Shown in pieces: positions 1 to 6,358 of a DNA stretch of 12,937 bases. Origin of the DNA: CAZLNV01 sp964561095 (GTDB lineage: Bacteria; Bacillota_I; Bacilli_A; RF39; UBA660); assembly GCA_964561095.1 (NCBI GenBank), contig CAZLNV010000023.1, positions 1-12,937 of the forward strand. Reading direction: 5' to 3'. Every line of letters begins with the position of its first letter. Position 1 is the stretch's first letter. The notes under the pieces are model-generated. The model made no database searches. It was given only the letters and a program-made list of their open reading frames with translations, and had not been told where the DNA came from. A program made the translations under genes and the position numbers.

Positions 1-524
1 TTATGTTACCAAATAAAAATGGCTTTGAAATATTAAAGGAATTAAGAAAAGAAAAAGTACATTCAAAGATTATAATGTTGACAGTTAAAAATACTATAGA
101 TGATAAAATGTTGGGGTTTAATAATGGAGCTGATGATTACTTAACAAAGCCATTTCATATGAATGAACTATTAGCTAGAGTAAATTTACAACTAAGAAAG
201 AATGATAATGGTTTGGATGGTTCAATTTTAGAAATTGGCGATCTAAAATTGGATATTAAGAATTTAAATCTAATTTGTTTAACAACCAATTATAAAGTTT
301 CTATTATCGGTAAAGAATTTCAATTATTAGAAACACTTATGAGAAATACCAATCAAATAATGGCTAAAGAGCAATTATTTAATAAAATTTGGGGATATGA
401 TAGCGATTGTGAAATAAATAGTTTAGAGGCATATATTTCATTTCTAAGAAAAAAATTAAAAATAATAAATTCGAAGGCAAAAATCAAAGCAATACGAGGT
501 ATTGGTTACAAATTAGAGGTATAA
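1..524 (+). CDS. OmpR-family response regulator, 5'-truncated by window edge
   Basis: DNA-binding response regulator of a two-component pair, cytoplasmic. The frame is open into the left edge. The first visible Met (base 3) is not the start: it is the Met of the receiver D-x-M-L-P motif, so the phospho-accepting Asp and roughly the first 50 residues lie outside the window. Counting from that Met, the receiver shows the conserved Thr27 (IIMLT) and Lys49 (YLTKPF). A winged-helix effector domain (about residues 76-173) follows, with the usual ending IRGIGYKLEV. The sensor kinase starts one base after the stop, so the two are cotranscribed. The two direct-repeat sites at 1748-1764 and 2910-2926 resemble CiaR boxes and are its likely targets (inference). 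The upstream promoter is not in the window, so autoregulation cannot be judged. Confidence 0.95.
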   Translation, partial: MLPNKNGFEILKELRKEKVHSKIIMLTVKNTIDDKMLGFNNGADDYLTKPFHMNELLARVNLQLRKNDNGLDGSILEIGDLKLDIKNLNLICLTTNYKVSIIGKEFQLLETLMRNTNQIMAKEQLFNKIWGYDSDCEINSLEAYISFLRKKLKIINSKAKIKAIRGIGYKLEV

Positions 525-525
525 T

Positions 526-1734
526 ATGAAAAAATTAAAATTTAAAGTTTTTGCTACAATTTTTACAATATTAACTATTTGTGTATTATCTGTTTTTATA
601 TTTATTAATGTTAAAAGTTATGTAGTAAAAGAAGATAATATAACAAATATATTAAATAGAATGTCTATTCCAGAATCAATAGACAAAAACAATAGACCTT
701 TGGAGATGACTAATAATCCTAGAAAAATATTTATGGAATTTATTGTTTATACTATAGTTTTAGATAATAATGGTAACTATAACTATCTTATAAACAATAC
801 TGATAAAGATATAGTAGATGAAGTGAAAATCAAAACTATAGCGGAGGATATAATTAATAATCACAAATATTCTTATTATGTTGGTAACTTATATTTTGAA
901 AAGTTTGCTTATTCTTTTACGAATAATAACTTAATAATTATTGATAATATAAATATCAATAAGGAACTCGTTAATACATTTTTAATAACTTTTGTAATTT
1001 TTATATTAGTAGAATTCATTATTGGCTTGATAACTTACTATTTAACTAGATGGATAATTACACCAGTAAATGAAAGCTTTGAAAAGCAAAAAAGATTTAT
1101 AGCAGATGCTTCACATGAATTAAAAACCCCTCTTGCAGTAATAATTGCTAGTTGTGATGCTTATAATAATGACTCTAATATAAAATGGATTAATAATATA
1201 AAAAGTGAATCTGAAAGAATGTCAAAATTAGTAATAGATTTGTTAGATTTAACGTATTTGGAAAATGAAAAAAATGTAGAAAAGAAAGATGAAAATTTAT
1301 CAAAAATAATTGAAAGTTCTGTATTAACTTTTGAAAGTATATTTTTTGAAAAAAGCATTAAACTAAAATATGATATTAAAGAAAATATAATATTTAATTG
1401 TAATGCAGATTTAATAAAAGAATTAATGGGAATTTTATTAGATAACGCTATTAAGCATAGCAAAGAAAAGGGATTAGTATCTATAAAACTTTCAGACACT
1501 AATAAAGTAATAAGTTTGGAAGTAAAAAATAAGGGATTACCTATAAAAAAAGGTGATGAAGAGAAAATATTTGAAAGATTTTATAAAAGTGATGAATCTA
1601 GAAATAGAAAAGATAATAGTTATGGACTTGGATTAGCAATTGCTAAAAATATAGTAGAAAGTCATAAGGGATTAATTAAAGCTTTTTCTAAAAGCGGGTA
1701 TACAACTTTTAAAATAACATGGAATCAAAAATAA
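526..1734 (+). CDS. Membrane sensor histidine kinase
   Basis: Sensor kinase (402 aa) that should phosphorylate the preceding regulator. Membrane segments lie at about residues 6-27 and 148-172 and frame an extracellular sensor of about 120 residues with no domain I recognise. The dimerisation/phospho-acceptor domain carries the H-box with His197 (ASHELKTP). The ATPase domain shows the N-box Asn307 (LLDNAIKH), a reduced G1 loop (NKGLPI, 335-340), the F-box (IFERFY, 348-353) and the G2 box (GLGLAIA, 367-373). Replacement of DxGxG by NxGxxI is common in this class and does not suggest inactivity. The start is one base after the regulator stop, with GAGGT just upstream. A terminator hairpin overlaps the stop codon. 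The domain order and the htrA gene next door resemble CiaH, but the sensor domain cannot be matched by eye. Confidence 0.95.
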   Translation: MKKLKFKVFATIFTILTICVLSVFIFINVKSYVVKEDNITNILNRMSIPESIDKNNRPLEMTNNPRKIFMEFIVYTIVLDNNGNYNYLINNTDKDIVDEVKIKTIAEDIINNHKYSYYVGNLYFEKFAYSFTNNNLIIIDNININKELVNTFLITFVIFILVEFIIGLITYYLTRWIITPVNESFEKQKRFIADASHELKTPLAVIIASCDAYNNDSNIKWINNIKSESERMSKLVIDLLDLTYLENEKNVEKKDENLSKIIESSVLTFESIFFEKSIKLKYDIKENIIFNCNADLIKELMGILLDNAIKHSKEKGLVSIKLSDTNKVISLEVKNKGLPIKKGDEEKIFERFYKSDESRNRKDNSYGLGLAIAKNIVESHKGLIKAFSKSGYTTFKITWNQK

Positions 1735-1750
1735 ATTTGATTCTTTTTTT
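1722..1750 (+). terminator. Rho-independent terminator after the kinase gene
   Basis: An 8-bp perfect stem (1722-1729 GAATCAAA with 1736-1743 TTTGATTC) has a 6-base loop and is followed by seven T (1744-1750). The stem is AT-rich and the loop holds the kinase stop codon. The last T residues also form the start of the CiaR-like box, so termination of the kinase transcript and initiation of htrA are packed together. Confidence 0.75.
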
Positions 1751-1764
1751 CAGTTTTATTTAAG
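1747..1764 (+). repeat. 18-base direct repeat, copy 1 (before htrA)
   Basis: The sequence TTTTCAGTTTTATTTAAG occurs here and again, identically, at 2909-2926. The flanking sequence differs, so the shared block stands out. The two copies sit just upstream of two separate genes, which suggests a shared regulatory site. Confidence 0.9.
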
Positions 1765-1780
1765 GTTTTGTTATTAAACT
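1748..1780 (+). promoter_or_regulatory. CiaR-like box plus -10 element driving htrA
   Basis: TTTCAG (1748-1753), a 5-base spacer, then TTTAAG (1759-1764): a direct repeat one base from the streptococcal CiaR consensus TTTAAG-N5-TTTAAG. A -10-like TAAACT (1775-1780, 4 of 6 matches) starts 11 bases after the last base of the box. The box takes the place of a -35 element, as expected for a promoter activated by an OmpR-family regulator. Transcription would start near 1787, leaving a leader of about 15 bases. Binding by the adjacent regulator is inferred. Confidence 0.6.
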
Positions 1781-1793
1781 AAATTTATGAATT

Positions 1794-1798
1794 GGAGG
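1794..1798 (+). promoter_or_regulatory. Ribosome binding site that decides the htrA start
   Basis: GGAGG lies between two in-frame ATGs (1787 and 1802). It can only serve the second one, although the 3-base gap is short. The first ATG has no Shine-Dalgarno upstream and coincides with the predicted transcription start. Confidence 0.65.
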
Positions 1799-1801
1799 AT
1801 T

Positions 1802-2908
1802 ATGAAAAAAAATGGATTATTAAAAAAAGTTTTAATCAGTGCAGGAATATTTTTATCGGGAGTTGTGATTTCAATTGGAACAGTTTATATATATCCAGAT
1901 TTATTTAATGAAACAGTAACAAAATTAGAAAAAGATGTGACTATTACAGACGAAGGCATATCTGAGTCAGTTGATAAAGTGTATGATTCGGTAGTAGTTG
2001 TGTCTACTTATAAAGATGGCACTCTTATTTCTTCCGGAAGCGGTTTCATATATAAAAAAGATGAGACCAGTGCATACATAATAACAAATCATCATGTAAT
2101 AGATAATGGCAATTCCTATAAAGTAACTTATACGGATGAAAGTACAGTAGAATCTAGCTTACTTGGAAGTGATGAATATTCTGATATAGCTGTATTAAAA
2201 GTAGCGGCAAAGGATAATTATAGTGAAGTCCAAGTTGGATCATCTTCAACTCTTAAGGCTGGCGATACTGCTTTTACAGTAGGTACTCCACTTGACAACG
2301 TTTATTCATGGACAGTAACAAGGGGAATTATATCTAGTAGTAACAGGTTAGTTGAAATATCAACAACAAATCAGTCAAGTACAGACTACATGATGAATGT
2401 AATACAAACAGATGCGGCGGTTAATTCGGGTAACAGCGGAGGTCCTTTATGCAATATAAATGGAGAAGTTGTAGGTGTCATATCTGCAAAGATTAGTTCT
2501 ACAGGTGTAGAAGGTATGGGATTTGCAATACCAATTGAAACAGCAATAGAAAAATCAGAATTAATAATTAAGGGAGAAAAAATCGAATATCCATATTTGG
2601 GAATATCGATGATTAATTTATCAGATATAGCAAAATATCAAAATTACTATAATTATTTACCAGAAACTTCTCTTAGTGAAGGAATTGTAATTGCTTCAGT
2701 AGAAGATAATTCTTCTGCTTCAAAATCAGGATTAGCTTCAAAAGATATAATCACTAAAATAGGAGATGTCAATGTAAATAACATAGCATATTTTAAATAT
2801 GAACTCTATAAATATAAAGTAGGGGACACAGTAACAATTACGTATGAAAGGAATGGTAAGACAAATACCGTAAAAATAAAATTATTATCAAATAAAAATA
2901 ATTTATAA
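1802..2908 (+). CDS. htrA: HtrA/DegP-family membrane-anchored serine protease
   Basis: Surface quality-control protease, 368 aa from the ATG at 1802. I prefer this start to the in-frame ATG at 1787 because GGAGG lies between them. An N-terminal signal-anchor (about residues 9-29) tethers it outside the membrane. The trypsin-like domain carries the full catalytic triad: His98 (TNHHVI), Asp128 (SDIAVL) and Ser212 (GNSGGP). One PDZ domain follows (about 264-365, starting YPYLGIS). Length and order fit the single-PDZ HtrA proteins of Firmicutes. It lies behind the two-component pair but is separated from it by a terminator and has its own promoter with a CiaR-like box. This matches the known control of streptococcal htrA by CiaRH. 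Expected substrates are misfolded or secreted proteins. Confidence 0.95.
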   Translation: MKKNGLLKKVLISAGIFLSGVVISIGTVYIYPDLFNETVTKLEKDVTITDEGISESVDKVYDSVVVVSTYKDGTLISSGSGFIYKKDETSAYIITNHHVIDNGNSYKVTYTDESTVESSLLGSDEYSDIAVLKVAAKDNYSEVQVGSSSTLKAGDTAFTVGTPLDNVYSWTVTRGIISSSNRLVEISTTNQSSTDYMMNVIQTDAAVNSGNSGGPLCNINGEVVGVISAKISSTGVEGMGFAIPIETAIEKSELIIKGEKIEYPYLGISMINLSDIAKYQNYYNYLPETSLSEGIVIASVEDNSSASKSGLASKDIITKIGDVNVNNIAYFKYELYKYKVGDTVTITYERNGKTNTVKIKLLSNKNNL

Positions 2909-2926
2909 TTTTCAGTTTTATTTAAG
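2909..2926 (+). repeat. 18-base direct repeat, copy 2 (before the ABC permease)
   Basis: Identical to 1747-1764, including the 5-base spacer TTTTA inside the box. It begins immediately after the htrA stop codon. Confidence 0.9.
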
Positions 2927-2942
2927 TTTTAAATTTTACTAT
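2910..2942 (+). promoter_or_regulatory. CiaR-like box plus -10 element driving the ABC transporter operon
   Basis: TTTCAG (2910-2915)-N5-TTTAAG (2921-2926), followed by TACTAT (2937-2942). The distance from box to -10-like hexamer is the same as in the htrA promoter. An overlapping alternative -10 is TATAAA (2940-2945). The shared architecture argues that one regulator controls both units, presumably the OmpR-family regulator at the left edge (inference). Confidence 0.6.
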
Positions 2943-2970
2943 AAAAGCATAAACACAAAAGGAGGAAAAA

Positions 2971-4542
2971 ATGTTTATTATAAAAAATGCTTGGAAGTCA
3001 ATTACAAGAAATAAAGGAAGGAATATATTAATAGGCTTAATTATTGTAGTAATAGGGGCGGCTTGTGCGGTTACATTATCTATAAGAAACTCAGCTAATA
3101 AGTTGGTTAAAGCTTATGAAGAAAAATATAATGTAGAAGCTACCTTGTCGTTTAATAGAGAGTCATTAATGTCAAATTTTACACCAGGAGATGACAGCTT
3201 AGAAGAAAATATTGAAAAATTTAATGACATTGAGTCAATTAGTGTAGAAAATATTGATAATTATGGAGATAGTAAATATGTAGATTATTATTACTATACC
3301 TACAGTGTAGGAATGGATGGGAAAAATATTACAGTTGCTTCAGAAGAACTTCAAAAAATAACAACCGAAACAAAAACAACGACTAAAACTTCTGGTGGTG
3401 GCCCAATGCCCGGTGGAGGATTCAGACCTTCAAAAAGTACAACCACAACAACTAAGTCAGAACAAATAATAAATATGAGAGGAACAAACAGGGATTTCAC
3501 ATTAATAGGTTATAGCTCTTATGAAGGAATGAAAGATTTCATAACTGGTGGTTATACAATTACAGAAGGAGAAGTAAGCTCAGACTTTACTAGTAATAAT
3601 TGCGTAATAAATGAAGAATTAGCATCATTAAATGAACTCGAAGTTGGAGATACTATTACTTTGGTCGATCCGGATAATTCGAGTTTGACTTATAGTTTGA
3701 CAATTACTGGTATATTTGCAGATTCATCAGAAAATTCAAGCAACATGAAAAGTATGTTCTCTTCATCTGCTAATAGTATTATAACTAATTCAAAAGTGGT
3801 AGAAACCATTGTAGCAAAGGATGAAGATATAAGTGCTACTACCACCCCTACATTTATACTAAAAAGCAAAGATGTAGCTGATAGTTTTGCTGAAGAGGTA
3901 AAAGAAAAGGGTCTCGATGAGAATTATCAAGCAACTAATAATATAGATGAAATAGAAAGTGAAACTTCTTCAATTACAAATGTCTCATCATTTGCAACTA
4001 CATTTTTGATAATAACATTAGTAATTGGTGGTGTAGTCTTATTTGTAATAAACATGATAAATGTTAGAGAAAGAAAATATGAAATTGGTGTTTTAAGAAC
4101 AATAGGAATGAGTAAATTTAAAGTTACAGCACAATTTGTAACAGAAACATTTATAGTAGCAATATTTAGTTTACTAATAGGAGCTGGTATTGGTTCAACA
4201 TGTAGTGTCCCAGTTGCAAATATGTTATTAAGTAATGAAATAGAAAATTCAAAAGAAGAATCAAATAAAATTAGAGAAAATTTTGGTGGTATGAATGATA
4301 AAACTGAAAGTACTATTGAAACAGATGAAAGCAGCATGGCAGTGGATGCTAAGGAAGAAAACACATTAAATTATGGAGTAGCGCAAATTACTGAAGAAAC
4401 AAATATAAATGCTGTTGTAGATATAAAAGTTTTATTAGAACTTCTCGGAATAGGTTTAGGATTAATATTAATAAGTAGTATATCTTCAATGGTAAGTATT
4501 TCAAGATTTTCACCACTATCAATTTTAAAGGAGAGAAGTTAA
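2971..4542 (+). CDS. FtsX/MacB-like ABC transporter permease
   Basis: Permease (523 aa) for the ATPase that follows directly. The layout is one N-terminal membrane helix (about 16-38), a large extracellular domain (about 40-335) resembling the MacB core, then three helices (about 341-364, 388-412, 487-510). The coupling-helix motif RERKYEIGVLRTIGMSK (366-382) and the ending RFSPLSILKERS are typical of FtsX-type permeases. With four helices it should act as a dimer. Two oddities: a Thr/Lys-rich stretch flanking a Gly-Pro core at 131-164 (core GGGPMPGGG, 142-150), and a long charged loop between the last two helices (about 423-486). The start is well supported by AAGGAGG six bases upstream. Family roles include export of peptides or lipids and defence against antimicrobial peptides; the substrate here is unknown. 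Confidence 0.92.
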   Translation: MFIIKNAWKSITRNKGRNILIGLIIVVIGAACAVTLSIRNSANKLVKAYEEKYNVEATLSFNRESLMSNFTPGDDSLEENIEKFNDIESISVENIDNYGDSKYVDYYYYTYSVGMDGKNITVASEELQKITTETKTTTKTSGGGPMPGGGFRPSKSTTTTTKSEQIINMRGTNRDFTLIGYSSYEGMKDFITGGYTITEGEVSSDFTSNNCVINEELASLNELEVGDTITLVDPDNSSLTYSLTITGIFADSSENSSNMKSMFSSSANSIITNSKVVETIVAKDEDISATTTPTFILKSKDVADSFAEEVKEKGLDENYQATNNIDEIESETSSITNVSSFATTFLIITLVIGGVVLFVINMINVRERKYEIGVLRTIGMSKFKVTAQFVTETFIVAIFSLLIGAGIGSTCSVPVANMLLSNEIENSKEESNKIRENFGGMNDKTESTIETDESSMAVDAKEENTLNYGVAQITEETNINAVVDIKVLLELLGIGLGLILISSISSMVSISRFSPLSILKERS

Positions 4543-5196
4543 ATGAATATATTAGAGTTAGATAAAATAAGTTATAAATATAAAGATGCTGATAAAGATG
4601 ACTATGTATTAAAAGATATTTCTTATGAATTTGAATTAGGAAAAACATATGCAATAAAAGGAAAAAGTGGAAGCGGTAAAACAACATTATTATCAATTTT
4701 AAGCGGACTTGAAAAATGCAATGAAGGTAAAATATATTATGAGGGCAAAGATTTATCAAAAATGAACTTAGATAAGTATAGAAATTCTGATATTGGTATT
4801 ATCTTTCAATCATATAATTTGTTACCACATTTAACTGCAATAGAAAATATTATATTATCTATAGATATATGTAATTTAAAAATTAAAGATAAAAGAAAAA
4901 GAGCAATAGAACTGCTTTCCAGTGTGGGCTTGGACGAAAAAAAGGGAGACAGAAAAGTATTAAAGCTATCTGGTGGAGAACAACAAAGAGTAGCAATTGC
5001 AAGGAGCTTATCATATAATCCAAAAATAATATTGGCTGATGAACCTACAGGTAACTTGGATAAAGAGACTGAAGAAGAGATAATAAAAATATTTGAAAAT
5101 CTTGCTAAAAAAGAAAATAAATGTATTATTATTGTAACTCATTCTAAAAATATTGCTAACAGTGTAGATAAAGTTTATGAATTAAAAAAATTATAA
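4543..5196 (+). CDS. MacB/LolD-type ABC transporter ATP-binding protein
   Basis: ATPase subunit (217 aa) whose ATG directly abuts the permease stop codon. The Shine-Dalgarno (GGAG) lies inside the permease gene, so translation is likely coupled. All nucleotide-binding motifs are present: Walker A GKSGSGKTT (40-48), signature LSGGEQQR (142-149), Walker B IILADEP with Glu167, D-loop GNLD (170-173) and H-loop His200. The Q-loop region reads IIFQSYNLLP, as in the LolD/MacB/FtsE group that drives mechanotransmission-type transporters. It should work with the preceding permease, under the control of the CiaR-like promoter at 2910-2942. Confidence 0.95.
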   Translation: MNILELDKISYKYKDADKDDYVLKDISYEFELGKTYAIKGKSGSGKTTLLSILSGLEKCNEGKIYYEGKDLSKMNLDKYRNSDIGIIFQSYNLLPHLTAIENIILSIDICNLKIKDKRKRAIELLSSVGLDEKKGDRKVLKLSGGEQQRVAIARSLSYNPKIILADEPTGNLDKETEEEIIKIFENLAKKENKCIIIVTHSKNIANSVDKVYELKKL

Positions 5197-5207
5197 TAAG
5201 TATTATG

Positions 5208-5219
5208 AAAGGAGGTGAT
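5208..5219 (+). promoter_or_regulatory. Near-perfect Shine-Dalgarno without a normal gene
   Basis: AAAGGAGGTGAT is complementary to essentially the whole anti-Shine-Dalgarno at the 16S rRNA 3' end. It is the strongest ribosome binding site in the window, yet the nearest starts are ATG 5220, followed at once by TGA, and GTG 5222, which opens seven codons. Confidence 0.6.
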
Positions 5220-5259
5220 ATGTGAAACTGAAAATTATTGGGTAAATCATGGTAGCGGA

Positions 5260-5352
5260 GTGAAATTATTAAAGAACTTAAACAAAGTTTTTGAAAATGT
5301 AAACCTTAATCCAAAAAAACATTTAAAAATAAAATTTATATACATTTCATGA
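5260..5352 (+). CDS. Possible 30-residue peptide
   Basis: A GTG-initiated frame of 30 codons, rich in Lys, Asn and Leu, ends in a hydrophobic stretch (FIYIS). The only ribosome-binding signal is a weak GGAG overlapping the start, so translation is doubtful. It lies on the transporter transcript between the ATPase and the terminator. Peptide genes can accompany ABC exporters, but nothing here proves it is one. Confidence 0.15.
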   Translation: MKLLKNLNKVFENVNLNPKKHLKIKFIYIS

Positions 5353-5435
5353 TGTTAAGTAATCCATATTTGTAATTATGGGTAAGGATTTAGCCAATAG
5401 AAATATAGTATGAAATTGTTTGCGTAAATAAATTT

Positions 5436-5465
5436 AAACCTAGTGATATTTTTACTAGGTTTTTT
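5436..5465 (+). terminator. Rho-independent terminator of the ABC transporter unit
   Basis: A 9-bp perfect stem (5436-5444 AAACCTAGT with 5454-5462 ACTAGGTTT), a 9-base loop and six T (5460-5465). It separates the stress module from the next promoter, which begins four bases downstream. Confidence 0.85.
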
Positions 5466-5468
5466 AAT

Positions 5469-5497
5469 TTGCATATTCATTAATTTTAAACTATAAT
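5469..5497 (+). promoter_or_regulatory. Promoter of the acyltransferase-ligase-transporter unit
   Basis: TTGCAT (5469-5474), a 17-base spacer and a perfect TATAAT (5492-5497). The predicted start near 5504 gives a very short leader with the Shine-Dalgarno GAGGTG (5505-5510) almost at the 5' end. Confidence 0.7.
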
Positions 5498-5515
5498 AAT
5501 TTATGAGGTGTTTTA

Positions 5516-6358
5516 ATGAGAAATAGAAGAGACGCAAAAAGATTAAAAGTGGATGGGATGCATAACTTAATGTGGCACATAAAGTCAAAGAGATGTGATT
5601 CCGATGTATATATTAATTTCAAGGTAGATATGACTAATTTAATAGATTATATTAATAAAAAGAAGAAAACTGATGATAAAATAACTTATTTTCATGCTTT
5701 TGCTACTGCGATAGCAAAAGTGGTTGGAAATCAATCACACTTAAATAGATTTTTACTTAATTCACACTATTATGAAAGAAATGATATATCACTTTCTTTT
5801 GTAGCAAAAACAGAGTTTAAAGAAGATGCTCCAGAATTTTTTGCTTATATTACTGCGGAAGAAAATGATAACTTAGATACAATAAAAGATAAAATTTATA
5901 ATATAGTTCATAAAATAAGAAGTAATGAAAAAAATGATGCAGATAATTTAATAGAAAAAGTAGGAAGGATGCCAAGAATTATAAGAGCATTTGTTATTTG
6001 GTTATTAAAAGTGTTAGATAATTATGACTTATTACCTAAGAGTTTAATTGAAAATGATATATATCATAGTACAATTTTACTTTCTAATTTGGGAAGTATT
6101 AAGTGTGGGGCTATATATCATAATTTAACTGATTTTGGGACTAACTCTATACTTATGACTATTGGGGAAATAAAAAAAGAAGCTATAGTAGTTAATAATG
6201 AAATAAAGATTCATGATGTATGTGAATTTGGAATAAACTTAGATGAAAGAATTGCAGATGGGGTTTATTTTGCAAAATCAATGAATTTATTTAAATATAT
6301 ATTAGAAAATCCCAAATTACTAGAGGGGAAAATAAATGAAAAAATTAAGGATTTTTAA
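5516..6358 (+). CDS. E2/CAT-fold acyltransferase-like protein, catalytic His replaced by Glu
   Basis: 280-residue protein resembling the catalytic domain of 2-oxoacid dehydrogenase E2 acyltransferases and chloramphenicol acetyltransferases. Landmarks are the N-terminal RRDAKR, ITYFHAFATAIAKVV (54-68), the SNLGS element (190-194) and the C-terminal motif DERIADG (243-249). In E2 enzymes this last motif is DHRxxDG and the His is the catalytic base; here it is Glu244. There is no lipoyl or subunit-binding domain, and no E1 or E3 genes nearby, so it is not a dehydrogenase subunit. A hydrophobic stretch (about 152-166) may touch the membrane. Its last 23 bases overlap the acyl-activating ligase, which points to acyl transfer from a CoA or carrier-protein thioester. 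Acceptor and chemistry are unknown; it could also be catalytically inactive. Confidence 0.8.
   Translation: MRNRRDAKRLKVDGMHNLMWHIKSKRCDSDVYINFKVDMTNLIDYINKKKKTDDKITYFHAFATAIAKVVGNQSHLNRFLLNSHYYERNDISLSFVAKTEFKEDAPEFFAYITAEENDNLDTIKDKIYNIVHKIRSNEKNDADNLIEKVGRMPRIIRAFVIWLLKVLDNYDLLPKSLIENDIYHSTILLSNLGSIKCGAIYHNLTDFGTNSILMTIGEIKKEAIVVNNEIKIHDVCEFGINLDERIADGVYFAKSMNLFKYILENPKLLEGKINEKIKDF

Larger units (their letters stand above)
5197..5435 (+). other. Transcribed tail of the ABC operon with tiny or broken reading frames
   Basis: About 240 bases between the ATPase stop and the next terminator, with no gene of normal size. It starts with a near-perfect Shine-Dalgarno (5208-5219). Behind this sit a 7-codon frame (GTG 5222 to TAA 5245, MKLKIIG) and a separate 30-codon frame (GTG 5260 to TGA 5352). 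The frame from ATG 5205 reads MKGGDM, stop, N, stop, KLLGKSW, stop, then a protein-like stretch up to 5290. This could be a decayed small gene, a leader/peptide region or an untranslated 3' tail. I recognise no known RNA family. Confidence 0.4.

Noticed and set aside
1..1750. Mycoplasma-type code (TGA as Trp)
   Set aside because: Trp is encoded by TGG throughout, and TGA does not interrupt any real gene. The TGA codons in the 5205 frame come with a TAG stop, so recoding would not rescue it.
2879..2904. Hairpin AAATTATT/AATAATTT at the end of htrA as a terminator
   Set aside because: The stem is purely A-T, the loop is 10 bases and there is no proper T-tract. Read-through from htrA into the transporter remains possible.
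3927..4759. Minus-strand frames opposite the permease and ATPase
   Set aside because: Antisense shadows of well-supported genes. They consist of low-complexity residues expected from reading AT-rich codons backward.
5346..5435. Riboswitch or T-box in the tail before the acyl operon
   Set aside because: Short pairings such as AATCC/GGATT exist, but there is no T-box or other conserved core that I recognise. The region is upstream of a separate promoter, so it is not the leader of the next gene.
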